Origin: Brevundimonas alba
GTDB lineage: Bacteria; Pseudomonadota; Alphaproteobacteria; Caulobacterales; Caulobacteraceae
Length of the DNA: 64,000 bases
Reading direction: 5' to 3'
Assembly (NCBI RefSeq): GCF_011927945.1
Contig: NZ_JAATJM010000001.1
Coordinates: forward strand, 815,501-879,500
Below the pieces are notes generated by a model. That model worked only from the letters and a program-made list of their open reading frames with translations. It had not been told where the DNA came from and ran no database searches. Positions 1-8,566 of the stretch are shown here, piece after piece; the stretch's first letter is position 1, and the number at the start of each line of letters is the position of its first letter. The position numbers and the translations under genes were made by a program.

Positions 1-992
<992 letters not shown>

Positions 993-1027
993 GGCGGACT
1001 CCTGGGGCGCGGGAACGGCCGCCAGAG

Positions 1028-1047
1028 ATATAAAGATATGTTTATAT
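1028..1047. promoter_or_regulatory. Palindromic operator upstream of metK
   Basis: ATATAAA-N6-TTTATAT is a perfect 7+7 inverted repeat, strikingly AT-rich in GC-rich surroundings. It lies 36 bases upstream of the metK start and ends three bases before the stop of the upstream gene. Methionine-cycle genes of Proteobacteria are often controlled by ArsR-type SAH-responsive repressors (SahR-like) that bind palindromes. That this site belongs to such a regulator is inference; no riboswitch-like structure is seen between it and metK. Confidence 0.6.
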
Positions 1048-1049
1048 GT

Positions 1050-1538
1050 TCAAGGCGCAGAGCGTTCTTGAGCGCTCGATCGCCAGATCGCGAGCCGGCT
1101 CGCGGCCGGTTCTCCGGCCAGCCAGCGCTCGCCCACGCCCGCCAGCAGGCTGAGATCCAGCGCCAGCACAAGCCCCAGATGCGCTGAGATTTGGGGACGG
1201 CCCCGGAGATGCGGAACGAAGGGCAGTGCGACGTAAATCAACACGCCGAGCACCATGACCGCCGCCGCCGCGAACGGCCACCAGCGCGATCCCTTCATCG
1301 CCATGAAGACGAATGCAGCGAGCAGGGCGCTCTCCACCAGGGTGTCGTAGACCGGCACATAGGCGACCTCGAACCGCGTCAGCGGGAACGGAATGACGCC
1401 AGCGACCGCGAGCAGCTGCGCGGCAAGCCAGACCAGCACCACGGCGGCGCCGAACCGCTCGGGATGACCGCCCCTGAACCATGCGATCAGCAGGGTCAGC
1501 AACGTCGCTACGAGGGCGGCTGTCTGGAACGGGGTCAT
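1050..1538 (-). CDS. Small multi-pass membrane protein of unknown function
   Basis: This is a 162-residue protein with about four hydrophobic segments: near residues 5-20, 27-47, 65-83 and 90-110, with a further hydrophobic stretch near 120-135. The last 25 residues are hydrophilic. I recognise no catalytic motif or family. The ATG at 1538 follows GAGATCCTGAC, a usable ribosome-binding site. The gene reads in the same direction as metK and ends three bases before the metK operator palindrome, so metK is probably controlled separately from it. The positively charged loop GSRWW follows the third segment. Confidence 0.7.
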   Translation of the reverse strand: MTPFQTAALVATLLTLLIAWFRGGHPERFGAAVVLVWLAAQLLAVAGVIPFPLTRFEVAYVPVYDTLVESALLAAFVFMAMKGSRWWPFAAAAVMVLGVLIYVALPFVPHLRGRPQISAHLGLVLALDLSLLAGVGERWLAGEPAASRLAIWRSSAQERSAP

Positions 1539-1609
1539 GTCAGGATCTCCGCGCTGCCGCGCCTCCGCCGGGTTCGAGAGGACCGACCCGGCGCAGCCTG
1601 TAAGGCTGG

Positions 1610-2257
1610 CTACAGGTCGGGATTGATCGCCAGATCGATCTCGCTGGCCTGTCCGGTGTAGGCGACCATCAGATCGGCGACCGCCTTGATCATCACGGCC
1701 ACCAGCACGACCGCCAACAACAGAATCAGGACGCGATAGATTCCGCCGCGGGGCGGAGGGCGGTAGCCGAAGCGCCGCTCTGCATACTGCTCTGCGCTCC
1801 CACCTGCGCCATCACCCAGCCCGCGCTCAGCACCTGCTGCAGCAGCTCCCTCGGGCTCGCCTCCCGCGCGTCGTCCGCCAGTCCCCGCATCAGATGGCTG
1901 CGCACCGGATCGTTCGCGCCCAGCGGGCTGAACGCGTCCAGCGCGGCTTCGAGATCCTCCCACGTCCAGTGGGGAAGCGGCGTACTCGTCAATGCCATGG
2001 ACTGTCTCCGTGTCGTCGGAGACATCAGCACCGGACGGACCGGCCGCGCCAATGGGGTCTTTCGGCCCTGGTACGTTTCGTTCCAGCAGCGCCAGCGCCG
2101 CCTTGCGCCGGTTCACGCCCAGCCGGCGGCAGGCCTCGTGCACGTGTTTCTTGACCGTGGCCTCGGACAGGCCCAGCCGCGCGGCGATTTCCTTGTCGGT
2201 CAGGAAAGCGGTGAGCCTCAGACATTCTTCCTGGCGGGCGCTGAGGCGCTGCGACAT
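1610..2257 (-). CDS. LuxR-type HTH protein with C-terminal membrane anchor (frame anomaly)
   Basis: From the ATG at 2257 (GGAG six bases upstream) the first 60 residues form a LuxR/GerE helix-turn-helix: LSARQEECLRL, then LTDKEIAARLGLSEATVKKH. The C-terminus contains one membrane helix (YRVLILLLAVVLVAVMIKAV). The middle, roughly 1790-1970, reads in this frame as low-complexity R/G/A sequence, while the -1 alternative frame gives good protein there. The gene is therefore either two overlapping reading frames or one gene with two compensating frameshifts. No receiver domain is present, so the regulator would be a membrane-tethered transcription factor with no visible phosphorylation input. Confidence 0.7.
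   Translation of the reverse strand: MSQRLSARQEECLRLTAFLTDKEIAARLGLSEATVKKHVHEACRRLGVNRRKAALALLERNVPGPKDPIGAAGPSGADVSDDTETVHGIDEYAASPLDVGGSRSRAGRVQPAGRERSGAQPSDAGTGGRRAGGEPEGAAAAGAERGLGDGAGGSAEQYAERRFGYRPPPRGGIYRVLILLLAVVLVAVMIKAVADLMVAYTGQASEIDLAINPDL
1726..1998 (-). CDS. Alternative-frame segment inside the LuxR-type gene
   Basis: This frame encodes about 90 residues beginning MALTSTPLPHWTWEDLEAAL and continuing with an amphipathic, coding-like stretch (LGANDPVRSHLMRGLADDA, then ELLQQVLSAGWVMAQVG). Its codons between about 1790 and 1970 have G or C in third position more consistently than the LuxR frame does. The first codons and the last 20 or so look poor, so it is unlikely to be a free-standing gene. 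I think it is the true middle of the LuxR-type protein, displaced by one base at each end. Confidence 0.4.
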   Translation of the reverse strand: MALTSTPLPHWTWEDLEAALDAFSPLGANDPVRSHLMRGLADDAREASPRELLQQVLSAGWVMAQVGAQSSMQSGASATALRPAAESIAS

Positions 2258-2374
2258 TCTACGCTCCGGTACAGCCGGAATAGCTACGTCCTGCGAACGT
2301 CGGCGTCCAGTAGCCGACACAAGGAAACGGCTCCGCCTTGCGGCGTGTCGTCGTGTTTCCAATGTCAGAAGAAG

Positions 2375-2450
2375 TGGTGCCGCTTAGGTGACTCGAACAC
2401 CTGACCCCCGCATTACGAATGCGATGCTCTACCAGCTGAGCTAAAGCGGC
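2375..2450 (-). tRNA. tRNA-Thr (anticodon CGT)
   Basis: On the minus strand the acceptor stem is GCCGCTT paired with AAGCGGC, then discriminator A and an encoded CCA (complement of 2375-2377). The D-loop contains AGCTCAGCTGGTAGAGC. The anticodon loop TTCGTAA presents CGT, which reads ACG (Thr). The T-arm has GGTTCGA-like GTGTTCGAGTC. It is 76 bases long with no variable-arm extension. It is transcribed in the same direction as the LuxR-type gene downstream. Confidence 0.95.
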
Positions 2451-2491
2451 CTTGGCGCGGCGGGCGGCTCTGCCCGCGCGAGAGGCGCTCT

Positions 2492-3166
2492 TTATACGGG
2501 AGGGGCGGGCTTGCCAAGCGCCTGCAGCAGCGCCGCTTCATCGGGGTGGACGGCGACCCGGACATCCAGCCCGCAGGCGGCGCTCAGCGGCGCCGCGGCG
2601 GCCTCGGAAATCGCGATGGCGGGCTGACCTGCGAACGGTCCCAGCGCCGCCAGCGCCCGCCCGGCCCGCGGCGAATGGATCAGCACGGCGTCGAACCCGA
2701 CGGGCGCCGGAGCGCCGGTCTCGAAGGCCTCATAGACCGGCAGGCGCCGCACCTCGACACGGCCCGCGAGCAGTCCTGCCAGGTCGCCCGCCGGCTCGAG
2801 CGCTCCGGGCGCCAGAACGACGCCGGGCGCCGCCTCGGCCAGCAGCCTCGCCAGATCATCAATCGCGCCGCCGGCCGAGCGCACCTCAACGAAGCCCGCC
2901 GCCCGCGCGGCCTCGGCCGTGGCGTCACCGACCGTGAACACAGGCCGGTCCCGGGCCTCCGTGAGGACGGCGAAGGCCTCGACGCCGTTGCGGCTGGTGA
3001 TGGCCAGCGCGGCGATCCCGGTCAGATCGGGCGCCGCCTGCGGGATCGGACGGATGGCCAGCAGCGGCGCGACCACCGGCTCGAGACCCAACGCCGTCAG
3101 CCGGGCGGCGGTGCGCGCGGCGCCGGGCTCGGCGCGAGTGACCCAGACGCGCCGGATCGGGCTCAG
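2492..3166 (-). CDS. hemD: Uroporphyrinogen-III synthase
   Basis: HemD cyclises and inverts ring D of hydroxymethylbilane to give uroporphyrinogen III. The protein is about 224 residues, usual for the family. It shows the poorly conserved two-lobed pattern: RRVWVTRAEPGAARTAARL at the N-terminus, ITSRNGVEAFAV in the middle and IHSPRAGRALAAL in the second lobe. No ATG, GTG or TTG precedes the conserved N-terminus in frame. The likely start is the CTG at 3164-3166, which overlaps the hemC stop as CTGA, just as ATGA overlaps do. That arrangement implies translational coupling with hemC. An upstream frame extension exists but lies entirely inside hemC. Confidence 0.88.
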   Translation of the reverse strand: MSPIRRVWVTRAEPGAARTAARLTALGLEPVVAPLLAIRPIPQAAPDLTGIAALAITSRNGVEAFAVLTEARDRPVFTVGDATAEAARAAGFVEVRSAGGAIDDLARLLAEAAPGVVLAPGALEPAGDLAGLLAGRVEVRRLPVYEAFETGAPAPVGFDAVLIHSPRAGRALAALGPFAGQPAIAISEAAAAPLSAACGLDVRVAVHPDEAALLQALGKPAPPV

Positions 3167-4116
3167 AGGTCGACCCGCTGGTCGCCCGCCGCGTCGCGGA
3201 CCTCGGCGCCGAGCCGGAGGCCCAGGGCGCGAGCCTCGTTCACCGCATCGCCCGAAACGATGTCGGCGGCGATCTCTCCCACCCGCCGCCAGCGGGCCGA
3301 TCCGTCGGGCGCCAGCATCTCGGTCGTCAGCCGCAGCCGGCCGCCGGCGATGTCGGCATGGGCCCCGATGGCGGTGCGGCACGAGCCCTCCAGCGCCGTC
3401 ATGGCCCCGCGCTCCGCCGCCACCGCCAGCGCGGTCGCCGGATCATTCAGCGCCCCGACCCAGGTCGCCTCGCGGGCGTCGGCCCGCGTCTGCAGCGCCA
3501 GCGCCCCCTGACCCGGCGCCGGCAGGAAGTCGTCCAGCGCCAGCCGCTCGCGGATCACATCCTCGAACCCCAGCCGGTTCAGTCCCGACACCGCCAGCAG
3601 GATCGCGTCGAACTCGCCCTCGGCCAGCTTCCTCAGGCGGGTGTCGACATTCCCCCGCAGCATCTCGATCTTGAGGTCCGGCCGCAGCGCCAGCGCCTGG
3701 GCCTGGCGCCGCAGCGACGCCGTGCCCAGCCGCGCCCCCGCCGGCAGCTCGCCAAAGGATCCGAAGGCCTCGCTGACAAAGGCGTCCCGCGCGTCCTCGC
3801 GTGGCGGCACGGCGGCGATGCAAAGGCCGTGCGGCTGCTCGGCCGGAACGTCCTTCATCGAATGCACTGCCACGTCGACGCGGCCCTCCTGCAGCGCCTC
3901 CTCGATCTCCTTGGTGAACAGCGCCTTGCCGCCAATCTCCATCAGCCGCCGGTCCTGCACCCGGTCGCCCGTCGTGACGATCTCGACCAGAGGCACGGCC
4001 TCGACCAGATCGGCGTCGGCCACGCCGAGGGCCCGGCCGATGGCGCGCTGCATCATGCCCGACTGGGTCAGGGCCAGTTTCGAGCGGCGCGTGCCGATGC
4101 GGACGAGAGGAGCCAT
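3163..4116 (-). CDS. hemC: Porphobilinogen deaminase (hydroxymethylbilane synthase)
   Basis: HemC polymerises four porphobilinogens to hydroxymethylbilane in the cytoplasm. It is 317 residues, full length. It opens with VRIGTRRSKLALTQ. It has the catalytic Asp in VHSMKDVP (D89), the RRQAQ/RGNVDTRL cofactor-binding arginines, and Cys246 in LEGSCRTAIGAHA, which carries the dipyrromethane cofactor. The end overlaps the presumed start of hemD. The start faces tsaD across a short tandem repeat. HemC and HemD together supply the tetrapyrrole pathway, including heme that the heme oxygenase at 29 kb could turn into biliverdin. Confidence 0.97.
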   Translation of the reverse strand: MAPLVRIGTRRSKLALTQSGMMQRAIGRALGVADADLVEAVPLVEIVTTGDRVQDRRLMEIGGKALFTKEIEEALQEGRVDVAVHSMKDVPAEQPHGLCIAAVPPREDARDAFVSEAFGSFGELPAGARLGTASLRRQAQALALRPDLKIEMLRGNVDTRLRKLAEGEFDAILLAVSGLNRLGFEDVIRERLALDDFLPAPGQGALALQTRADAREATWVGALNDPATALAVAAERGAMTALEGSCRTAIGAHADIAGGRLRLTTEMLAPDGSARWRRVGEIAADIVSGDAVNEARALGLRLGAEVRDAAGDQRVDL

Positions 4117-4117
4117 G

Positions 4118-4170
4118 AGAGTCGTTGCGCCCAGAGTTGCGCCGAGAGTTGCGCCCAGAATCGTTGCGTC
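4118..4170. repeat. Short tandem repeat between hemC and tsaD
   Basis: Four adjacent units run as AGAGTcgTTGCGCCC, AGAGTTGCGCCG, AGAGTTGCGCCC and AGAATcgTTGCGTC. The two inner units are 12 bases; the outer ones carry an extra CG. The array begins two bases upstream of the hemC ATG, so it occupies the hemC leader and the divergent tsaD promoter region. It may be a slippage-generated array or repeated regulator sites. Confidence 0.6.
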
Positions 4171-4198
4171 AGGGGGTCGGGGTCGTTACCTCGACCGG

Positions 4199-5326
4199 AT
4201 GAACCTGGGCGCGGACTATAGCAGCGAAGGGGGCCGGGCAACCGCGCGCGACCTGACCGTGCTCGGCCTCGAGACCAGCTGCGACGAGACCGCCGCCTCG
4301 GTGGTGCGGCTGACGCCCGACGGCGCGGCAACCGTCCTGTCCTCCGTGGTGCACAGCCAGATCGACGACCACGCGGCCTACGGCGGCGTCGTGCCCGAGA
4401 TCGCGGCCCGCAGCCACGTCGAGATGATCGACGGAGTCGTCCGCCGCGCCATGGCCGAGGCCGCGCTCGACTATGACGGTCTCGACGGCGTCGCCGCCAC
4501 CGCCGGTCCCGGCCTCGTCGGCGGCGTCATGGTCGGTCTCAGCTTCGGCAAGGCGGTGGCTCTGGCCCGCGACCTGCCGCTGATGGCGGTCAACCATCTG
4601 GAGGGCCACGCCGTCTCGGCCCGGCTGGGCGCCAGGGTCAAATACCCCTTCCTGCTGCTGCTCGTCTCAGGCGGCCATTGCCAGCTGCTCGAGGTGCGCG
4701 GCATCGGCGACATGACCCGGCTGGGCACCACCATCGACGATGCGGCGGGCGAGGCGTTCGACAAGGTCGCCAAGGCGCTGGGCCTGGGCTATCCGGGCGG
4801 CCCTGCGCTGGAGAAGCTGGCGGAGAACGGCGACGGCGCCCGCTTCGACCTGCCCCGCGCCCTGCTCGGCCGCAAGGACTGCGACTTCTCCTTCTCCGGT
4901 CTCAAGACCGCCGCCTCCCGCCTCGCCCACACCTGCGAGACCGATCAGGACCGCGCCGATCTCGCCGACGGCGTCCAGACGGCCATCGCCCGCCAGCTCA
5001 GCGACCGCTCCGACCGGGCCATGAAGGCCTATGCGGAACAGCATCAGCACCGCCTCTTCGTGGTGGCGGGCGGCGTCGCGGCCAACAGGACGGTCCGATC
5101 GACCCTCGAAGCGACGGCCGCGAAGAACGGCTTTGCCTTCCTCGCCCCGCCCATGGCCTATTGCACCGACAACGCGGCGATGATCGCCCTGGCGGGAGCG
5201 GAACGGTTGCAGAAGGGTTGGGTCTCCGACATCGACGCCGTCGCCCGTCCGCGCTGGCCGCTGGATGAAAAGAGCGCGCTCGCCGATCCGGCCCACAAGC
5301 CGGGCCGCAAGGGCGCCAAGGCTTAG
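4199..5326 (+). CDS. tsaD: tRNA N6-threonylcarbamoyladenosine (t6A37) transferase
   Basis: TsaD transfers the threonylcarbamoyl group to A37 of ANN-decoding tRNAs, working with TsaB and TsaE. The protein starts its conserved part with VLGLETSCDETAASVV. It has the metal-binding HxxxH motif in NHLEGHAVSA and the ASKHA-fold phosphate loops LVSGGHCQL, GGPALEKLA and VVAGGVAANR. The full-length call uses the ATG at 4199, giving 375 residues, which is slightly long. The GTG at 4259 would give a more typical N-terminus and cannot be excluded. Neither has a strong ribosome-binding site. gpsA follows nine bases after the stop, so the two are probably cotranscribed. Confidence 0.93.
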   Translation: MNLGADYSSEGGRATARDLTVLGLETSCDETAASVVRLTPDGAATVLSSVVHSQIDDHAAYGGVVPEIAARSHVEMIDGVVRRAMAEAALDYDGLDGVAATAGPGLVGGVMVGLSFGKAVALARDLPLMAVNHLEGHAVSARLGARVKYPFLLLLVSGGHCQLLEVRGIGDMTRLGTTIDDAAGEAFDKVAKALGLGYPGGPALEKLAENGDGARFDLPRALLGRKDCDFSFSGLKTAASRLAHTCETDQDRADLADGVQTAIARQLSDRSDRAMKAYAEQHQHRLFVVAGGVAANRTVRSTLEATAAKNGFAFLAPPMAYCTDNAAMIALAGAERLQKGWVSDIDAVARPRWPLDEKSALADPAHKPGRKGAKA

Positions 5327-5335
5327 GGATACCGA

Positions 5336-6334
5336 ATGGAATTTCGCACGGCGGGAGTGATCGGCGCGGGCGCCTGGGGCACGGCCCTGGCCCAGGTCGC
5401 GGGCTGGGCAGGGCTCGACGTCCTGCTGCAGGCGCGCGAGCCGGACGTGGTCGAAAGCATCCGCGAGCGCCGCGTCAACGAGGCCTTCCTGCCGGGCATC
5501 ACCTTGGACGACCACGTCAGGGTCACCTCGGAACTGGCCGATCTGGCCGCCTGCGACGTGATCCTCGCCGTGCCGCCGGCGCAACACATGCGCTCGACCC
5601 TGAACGCCTTCGCCGCCCACCACCGCCCCGGCGTGCCGGTGGTGCTGTGCTCCAAGGGTATCGAGCGCGGCTCGCTCAAGCTGATGACCGACGTGCTGGC
5701 CGAGACCCTGCCGAACGCCCCCGCCGCCGTCCTCTCCGGACCCAGCTTCGCCGCCGAGGTCGCCCGCGGCCTGCCCAGCGCCGTCACCCTCGCCTGCGCC
5801 GACGAGGCCCTCGGCGAGGCCCTGATGGAGACGCTGTCCGCCCCCGCCTTCCGGCCCTACCTCGCCACCGATCTGGTCGGGGCCGAGGTCGGCGGAGCGA
5901 TCAAGAACGTCCTCGCCATCGCCTGCGGCATGGCCGAGGGCCGGGGTCTGGGCCGCAGCGCCCACGCCGCCCTGATCACCCGCGGTTTCGCCGAGATGAC
6001 TCGTATGGGCGTCGCCCTCGGCGGTCAGGCGGAGACCGTCGCCGGCCTGTGCGGCCTCGGCGATCTGGTCCTGACCTGCTCCAGCCCCCAGTCGCGCAAC
6101 ATGAGCCTCGGCCTCGCCCTCGGGCAGGGCCAGACGGTTGAACAGGCGCTGGCCGGCAAGCGTTCGGTGGCCGAGGGCTATGAGTCCGCCCCCGCCGTCC
6201 GCGAACTGGCCGCCAAGATGGACGTCGACATGCCCATCTCCCTCGCGGTCGCCGCCCTGCTGAACGGCGAGACGACGGTGCAGGAAGTCATCGACGCCCT
6301 TCTGTCGCGCCCCCTCAAGGTCGAGCGGGACTAA
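5336..6334 (+). CDS. gpsA: Glycerol-3-phosphate dehydrogenase (NAD(P)+)
   Basis: GpsA reduces dihydroxyacetone phosphate to sn-glycerol-3-phosphate for phospholipid synthesis. The 332-residue protein has the N-terminal dinucleotide fold GxGxxG at residues 10-15 (GAGAWG). It also has [18 protein letters not shown], the catalytic lysine in [14 protein letters not shown], and the C-terminal substrate loop [12 protein letters not shown] with SRN. It lies between tsaD and a Rieske protein gene with very short gaps, suggesting one transcript from the tsaD promoter. Confidence 0.97.
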   Translation: MEFRTAGVIGAGAWGTALAQVAGWAGLDVLLQAREPDVVESIRERRVNEAFLPGITLDDHVRVTSELADLAACDVILAVPPAQHMRSTLNAFAAHHRPGVPVVLCSKGIERGSLKLMTDVLAETLPNAPAAVLSGPSFAAEVARGLPSAVTLACADEALGEALMETLSAPAFRPYLATDLVGAEVGGAIKNVLAIACGMAEGRGLGRSAHAALITRGFAEMTRMGVALGGQAETVAGLCGLGDLVLTCSSPQSRNMSLGLALGQGQTVEQALAGKRSVAEGYESAPAVRELAAKMDVDMPISLAVAALLNGETTVQEVIDALLSRPLKVERD

Positions 6335-6342
6335 GGCTTTCG

Positions 6343-6714
6343 ATGACAGAGGCGACGGAACGCAAACGCGTCTGGAAGACGCCGCCGAACGTGCCCCTGT
6401 GCGCCGAAACCGACATCGCCGAGCCGGGCGCCCGCAGTTTCGTGCTGCAGATCGGCGAGGCCTTCTTCCACGGCTTCGTGGTGCGCAAGGACGGGCAGGT
6501 CGCCGGCTATGTCGACCGCTGCCCGCATCAGGGATTTCCGCTGGCGCTGGAGCTGGACCGCTATCTGACGCCGGACGGCTCGCTGATCCTGTGCGGCTGG
6601 CACGGGGCGGTGTTCGAGCCGCTGACCGGCGAATGCACCGGCGGCCCCTGCGCCGGCGGGCGGCTGACGCCCTGGCCCGTGGCGGTGTCCGGCGGCCTGA
6701 TCCGGACCGCCTGA
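6343..6714 (+). CDS. Rieske [2Fe-2S] protein
   Basis: This is a 123-residue single-domain Rieske protein. The cluster ligands are Cys60 and His62 in DRCPHQG and Cys84 and His87 in LCGWHGAVF. There is no membrane helix or oxygenase domain, so it resembles stand-alone ferredoxin-like Rieske proteins or the small subunits of nitrite reductase type. The ATG is eight bases downstream of gpsA. The electron partner is unknown and nothing nearby suggests one. Confidence 0.88.
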   Translation: MTEATERKRVWKTPPNVPLCAETDIAEPGARSFVLQIGEAFFHGFVVRKDGQVAGYVDRCPHQGFPLALELDRYLTPDGSLILCGWHGAVFEPLTGECTGGPCAGGRLTPWPVAVSGGLIRTA

Positions 6715-6718
6715 AGCC

Positions 6719-7231
6719 TTACTGCGCCGCCGGGTTGAAGAAGCCGACCATGGTTCCGAAGCCCGCGACCATGTCCAGCCACAGGGCGGTGTGGTCGGTC
6801 AGCTGTTCGACATCGCCCTCGTGGATCAGCACGTCGTACTGCACCACGGCGGTGTTCTCGCCGTTCTCGCCGGGCACGAAGAAGGCCTTCAGGAAGCGCC
6901 GGTCGCGGTTCCAGTCGTTGACCATGGTCTGGGTGATCGTCGCATTGGAGAAGCTGGCCGCGTATTGAACGTCGCCGCACACGTCGGCCTGGCAGCTGTA
7001 GAAGAAGATCACCCACGTCAGCGGACCGTCCGCGATGCTGATCCAGGTCTCGCCTTCGCGGCGGTTGATCTCGCTGACCGTACCGCCCTTGCTCGTCAGC
7101 CAGGCGCGGACCGCCTCGATCGACACCCCCGGATCGGTCGCGGTCTGAACCGGCGTCGGGATCGTGGCTGCGGTTGCCGGGGCGGCCATGGCCATGACGG
7201 CGGCGGCGGCGAGGGTAGCCAGACGGATCAT
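6719..7231 (-). CDS. Exported YbjN-like protein
   Basis: The 170-residue protein begins with a signal peptide (RLATLAAAAVMAMAAPATA, cleavage near residue 22). The remainder has the alternating pattern of YbjN-type domains: a short helix (SIEAVRAWLTSKG), then strands around WISIADGPLTWVIFFYSC, and later WNRDRRFLKAFFV followed by a long helix. Two cysteines (SCQADVC) could form a disulfide in the periplasm. Its stop lies four bases past the convergent Rieske gene. Function is not known; YbjN relatives have been linked to type III secretion chaperones only by fold. Confidence 0.7.
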   Translation of the reverse strand: MIRLATLAAAAVMAMAAPATAATIPTPVQTATDPGVSIEAVRAWLTSKGGTVSEINRREGETWISIADGPLTWVIFFYSCQADVCGDVQYAASFSNATITQTMVNDWNRDRRFLKAFFVPGENGENTAVVQYDVLIHEGDVEQLTDHTALWLDMVAGFGTMVGFFNPAAQ

Positions 7232-7287
7232 CGGTTTCTCCTGCGAACACCGTCACCTGACGATGGACGCAGGGCGAAAGCAAGGCG

Positions 7288-8412
7288 TCAGTCGCGTTCC
7301 CGCGCCAGCCACTCCGCGCTGGCCATCTCGTTCAGACGCGACACGGTCCGTTCGAACTCGAACGCCCCGACCCCCTTCGGATACAGCGCCTCGGGCGGAG
7401 CTTCCGCCAACGCGACCAGCCGCGTCCCGGCCTCGTACAGGGCGTCGATCAGGGTGACGAAACGGCGCGCCTCGTGATGGTTGGCCGGACCTAGCACCGG
7501 CACGTCTTCGACGAACAGGGTGTGGAACCGCTCCGCCACAGCCAGATAGTCCTGCGGTCCCAGAGCCGTCCCGCACAGTTCGTCGAAGGTCGCGCGCGCC
7601 AGCCCGCCATCGGTGCGCGCGATGACCACGTCGCGGCCCAGCACCGTCAGGTGCGCCGGACACTCTGCCTGATCTCCCTTCAAGTCGGACCACAGGGTCT
7701 CGAACCCGGCCCGCGCCGTCTCGTCCGGCGGGGTGAACCAGACCCGATCGCCCATCAGCCGGTCCAGCCGCCAGTCCCGGGCCCCGGCCACCGACACCAC
7801 CTCGCAGCGCGCTTCGATCAGATCGATGAAGGGCAGGAAGAGCTCGCGGTTGATCCCGTTCAGATACAACTGGTCGGGCGCCCGGTTCGACGTCACCGCC
7901 AGCACCACCTTCTTCTCGAACAGGGCCTCGAACAGCCGGCCCAGGATCAGGGCGTCGGCGATATCGGTGACCTGAAGCTCGTCGAAGCACAGCAGCCGTG
8001 CCTCCGAGGCGATCAGCTCGGCGACCGGGCGGATCGGGTCATCGCCCTTCGACTGTCCGAAAACAGCCTTGCGCGCCGCCGCGTCGCCCTCGCGCCACTG
8101 GCGGATCAGCCCATGCACCCGGGCCATGAAGGCGTGGAAATGCGCCCGTGTCTTCCGCGGCTCAGGCGCGCAGGCGAAGAACAGGTCCATCAGGATGGAC
8201 TTACCCCGTCCCGGCGGGCCCCACAGATAGACCCCGCGAACCTCGGACGCGCCGCCGAAAAGCCCGCCCAAAACGCCACCAAGCGGGCCCTTGCGCGTCA
8301 GGTCGATCTCGACCCGCGCCAGCGCCTCGACCACCGGGACCTGCGACGGATCGGGGGTCAGCCGGCCGTCGGCCAGCCGCTTCTCATAAGCAGCGCGAAT
8401 GCGTGATCCCAT
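7288..8412 (-). CDS. zapE: Cell division protein ZapE (AFG1-family ATPase)
   Basis: ZapE/AFG1 ATPases act at the inner face of the membrane, in division-ring remodelling in E. coli and in protein quality control in mitochondria. The protein has Walker A GPPGRGKS at about residues 65-72, Walker B LLCFDELQV, and the following VLAVTSNRAPDQLY and TFDELCG segments typical of the family. I start at the ATG at 8412 (MGSRIRAAYEKRL), since the 29 residues encoded upstream are arginine-rich and not conserved-looking. That gives 374 residues. The gene is divergent from asd, with 154 bases between them holding both promoters. Confidence 0.9.
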   Translation of the reverse strand: MGSRIRAAYEKRLADGRLTPDPSQVPVVEALARVEIDLTRKGPLGGVLGGLFGGASEVRGVYLWGPPGRGKSILMDLFFACAPEPRKTRAHFHAFMARVHGLIRQWREGDAAARKAVFGQSKGDDPIRPVAELIASEARLLCFDELQVTDIADALILGRLFEALFEKKVVLAVTSNRAPDQLYLNGINRELFLPFIDLIEARCEVVSVAGARDWRLDRLMGDRVWFTPPDETARAGFETLWSDLKGDQAECPAHLTVLGRDVVIARTDGGLARATFDELCGTALGPQDYLAVAERFHTLFVEDVPVLGPANHHEARRFVTLIDALYEAGTRLVALAEAPPEALYPKGVGAFEFERTVSRLNEMASAEWLARERD

Positions 8413-8566
8413 CGATCTCGGGCTTCGCACAGGCCGCCGCCGCTGAAAAGCGATTGCTTCGCGCCTGCGAAGGCCTACATGCGGAGCCTCCGCATTCACT
8501 GATACCTGCGCTCAAGCAGCGAGGCTCCGCGAGCCGAGCGTTAGCGCGTCCGAAGGACATACTGGC

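Noticed and set aside
3641..5326. TsaD with a long N-terminal extension
   Set aside because: The extension is antisense to hemC and does not resemble TsaD, which starts near 4199.
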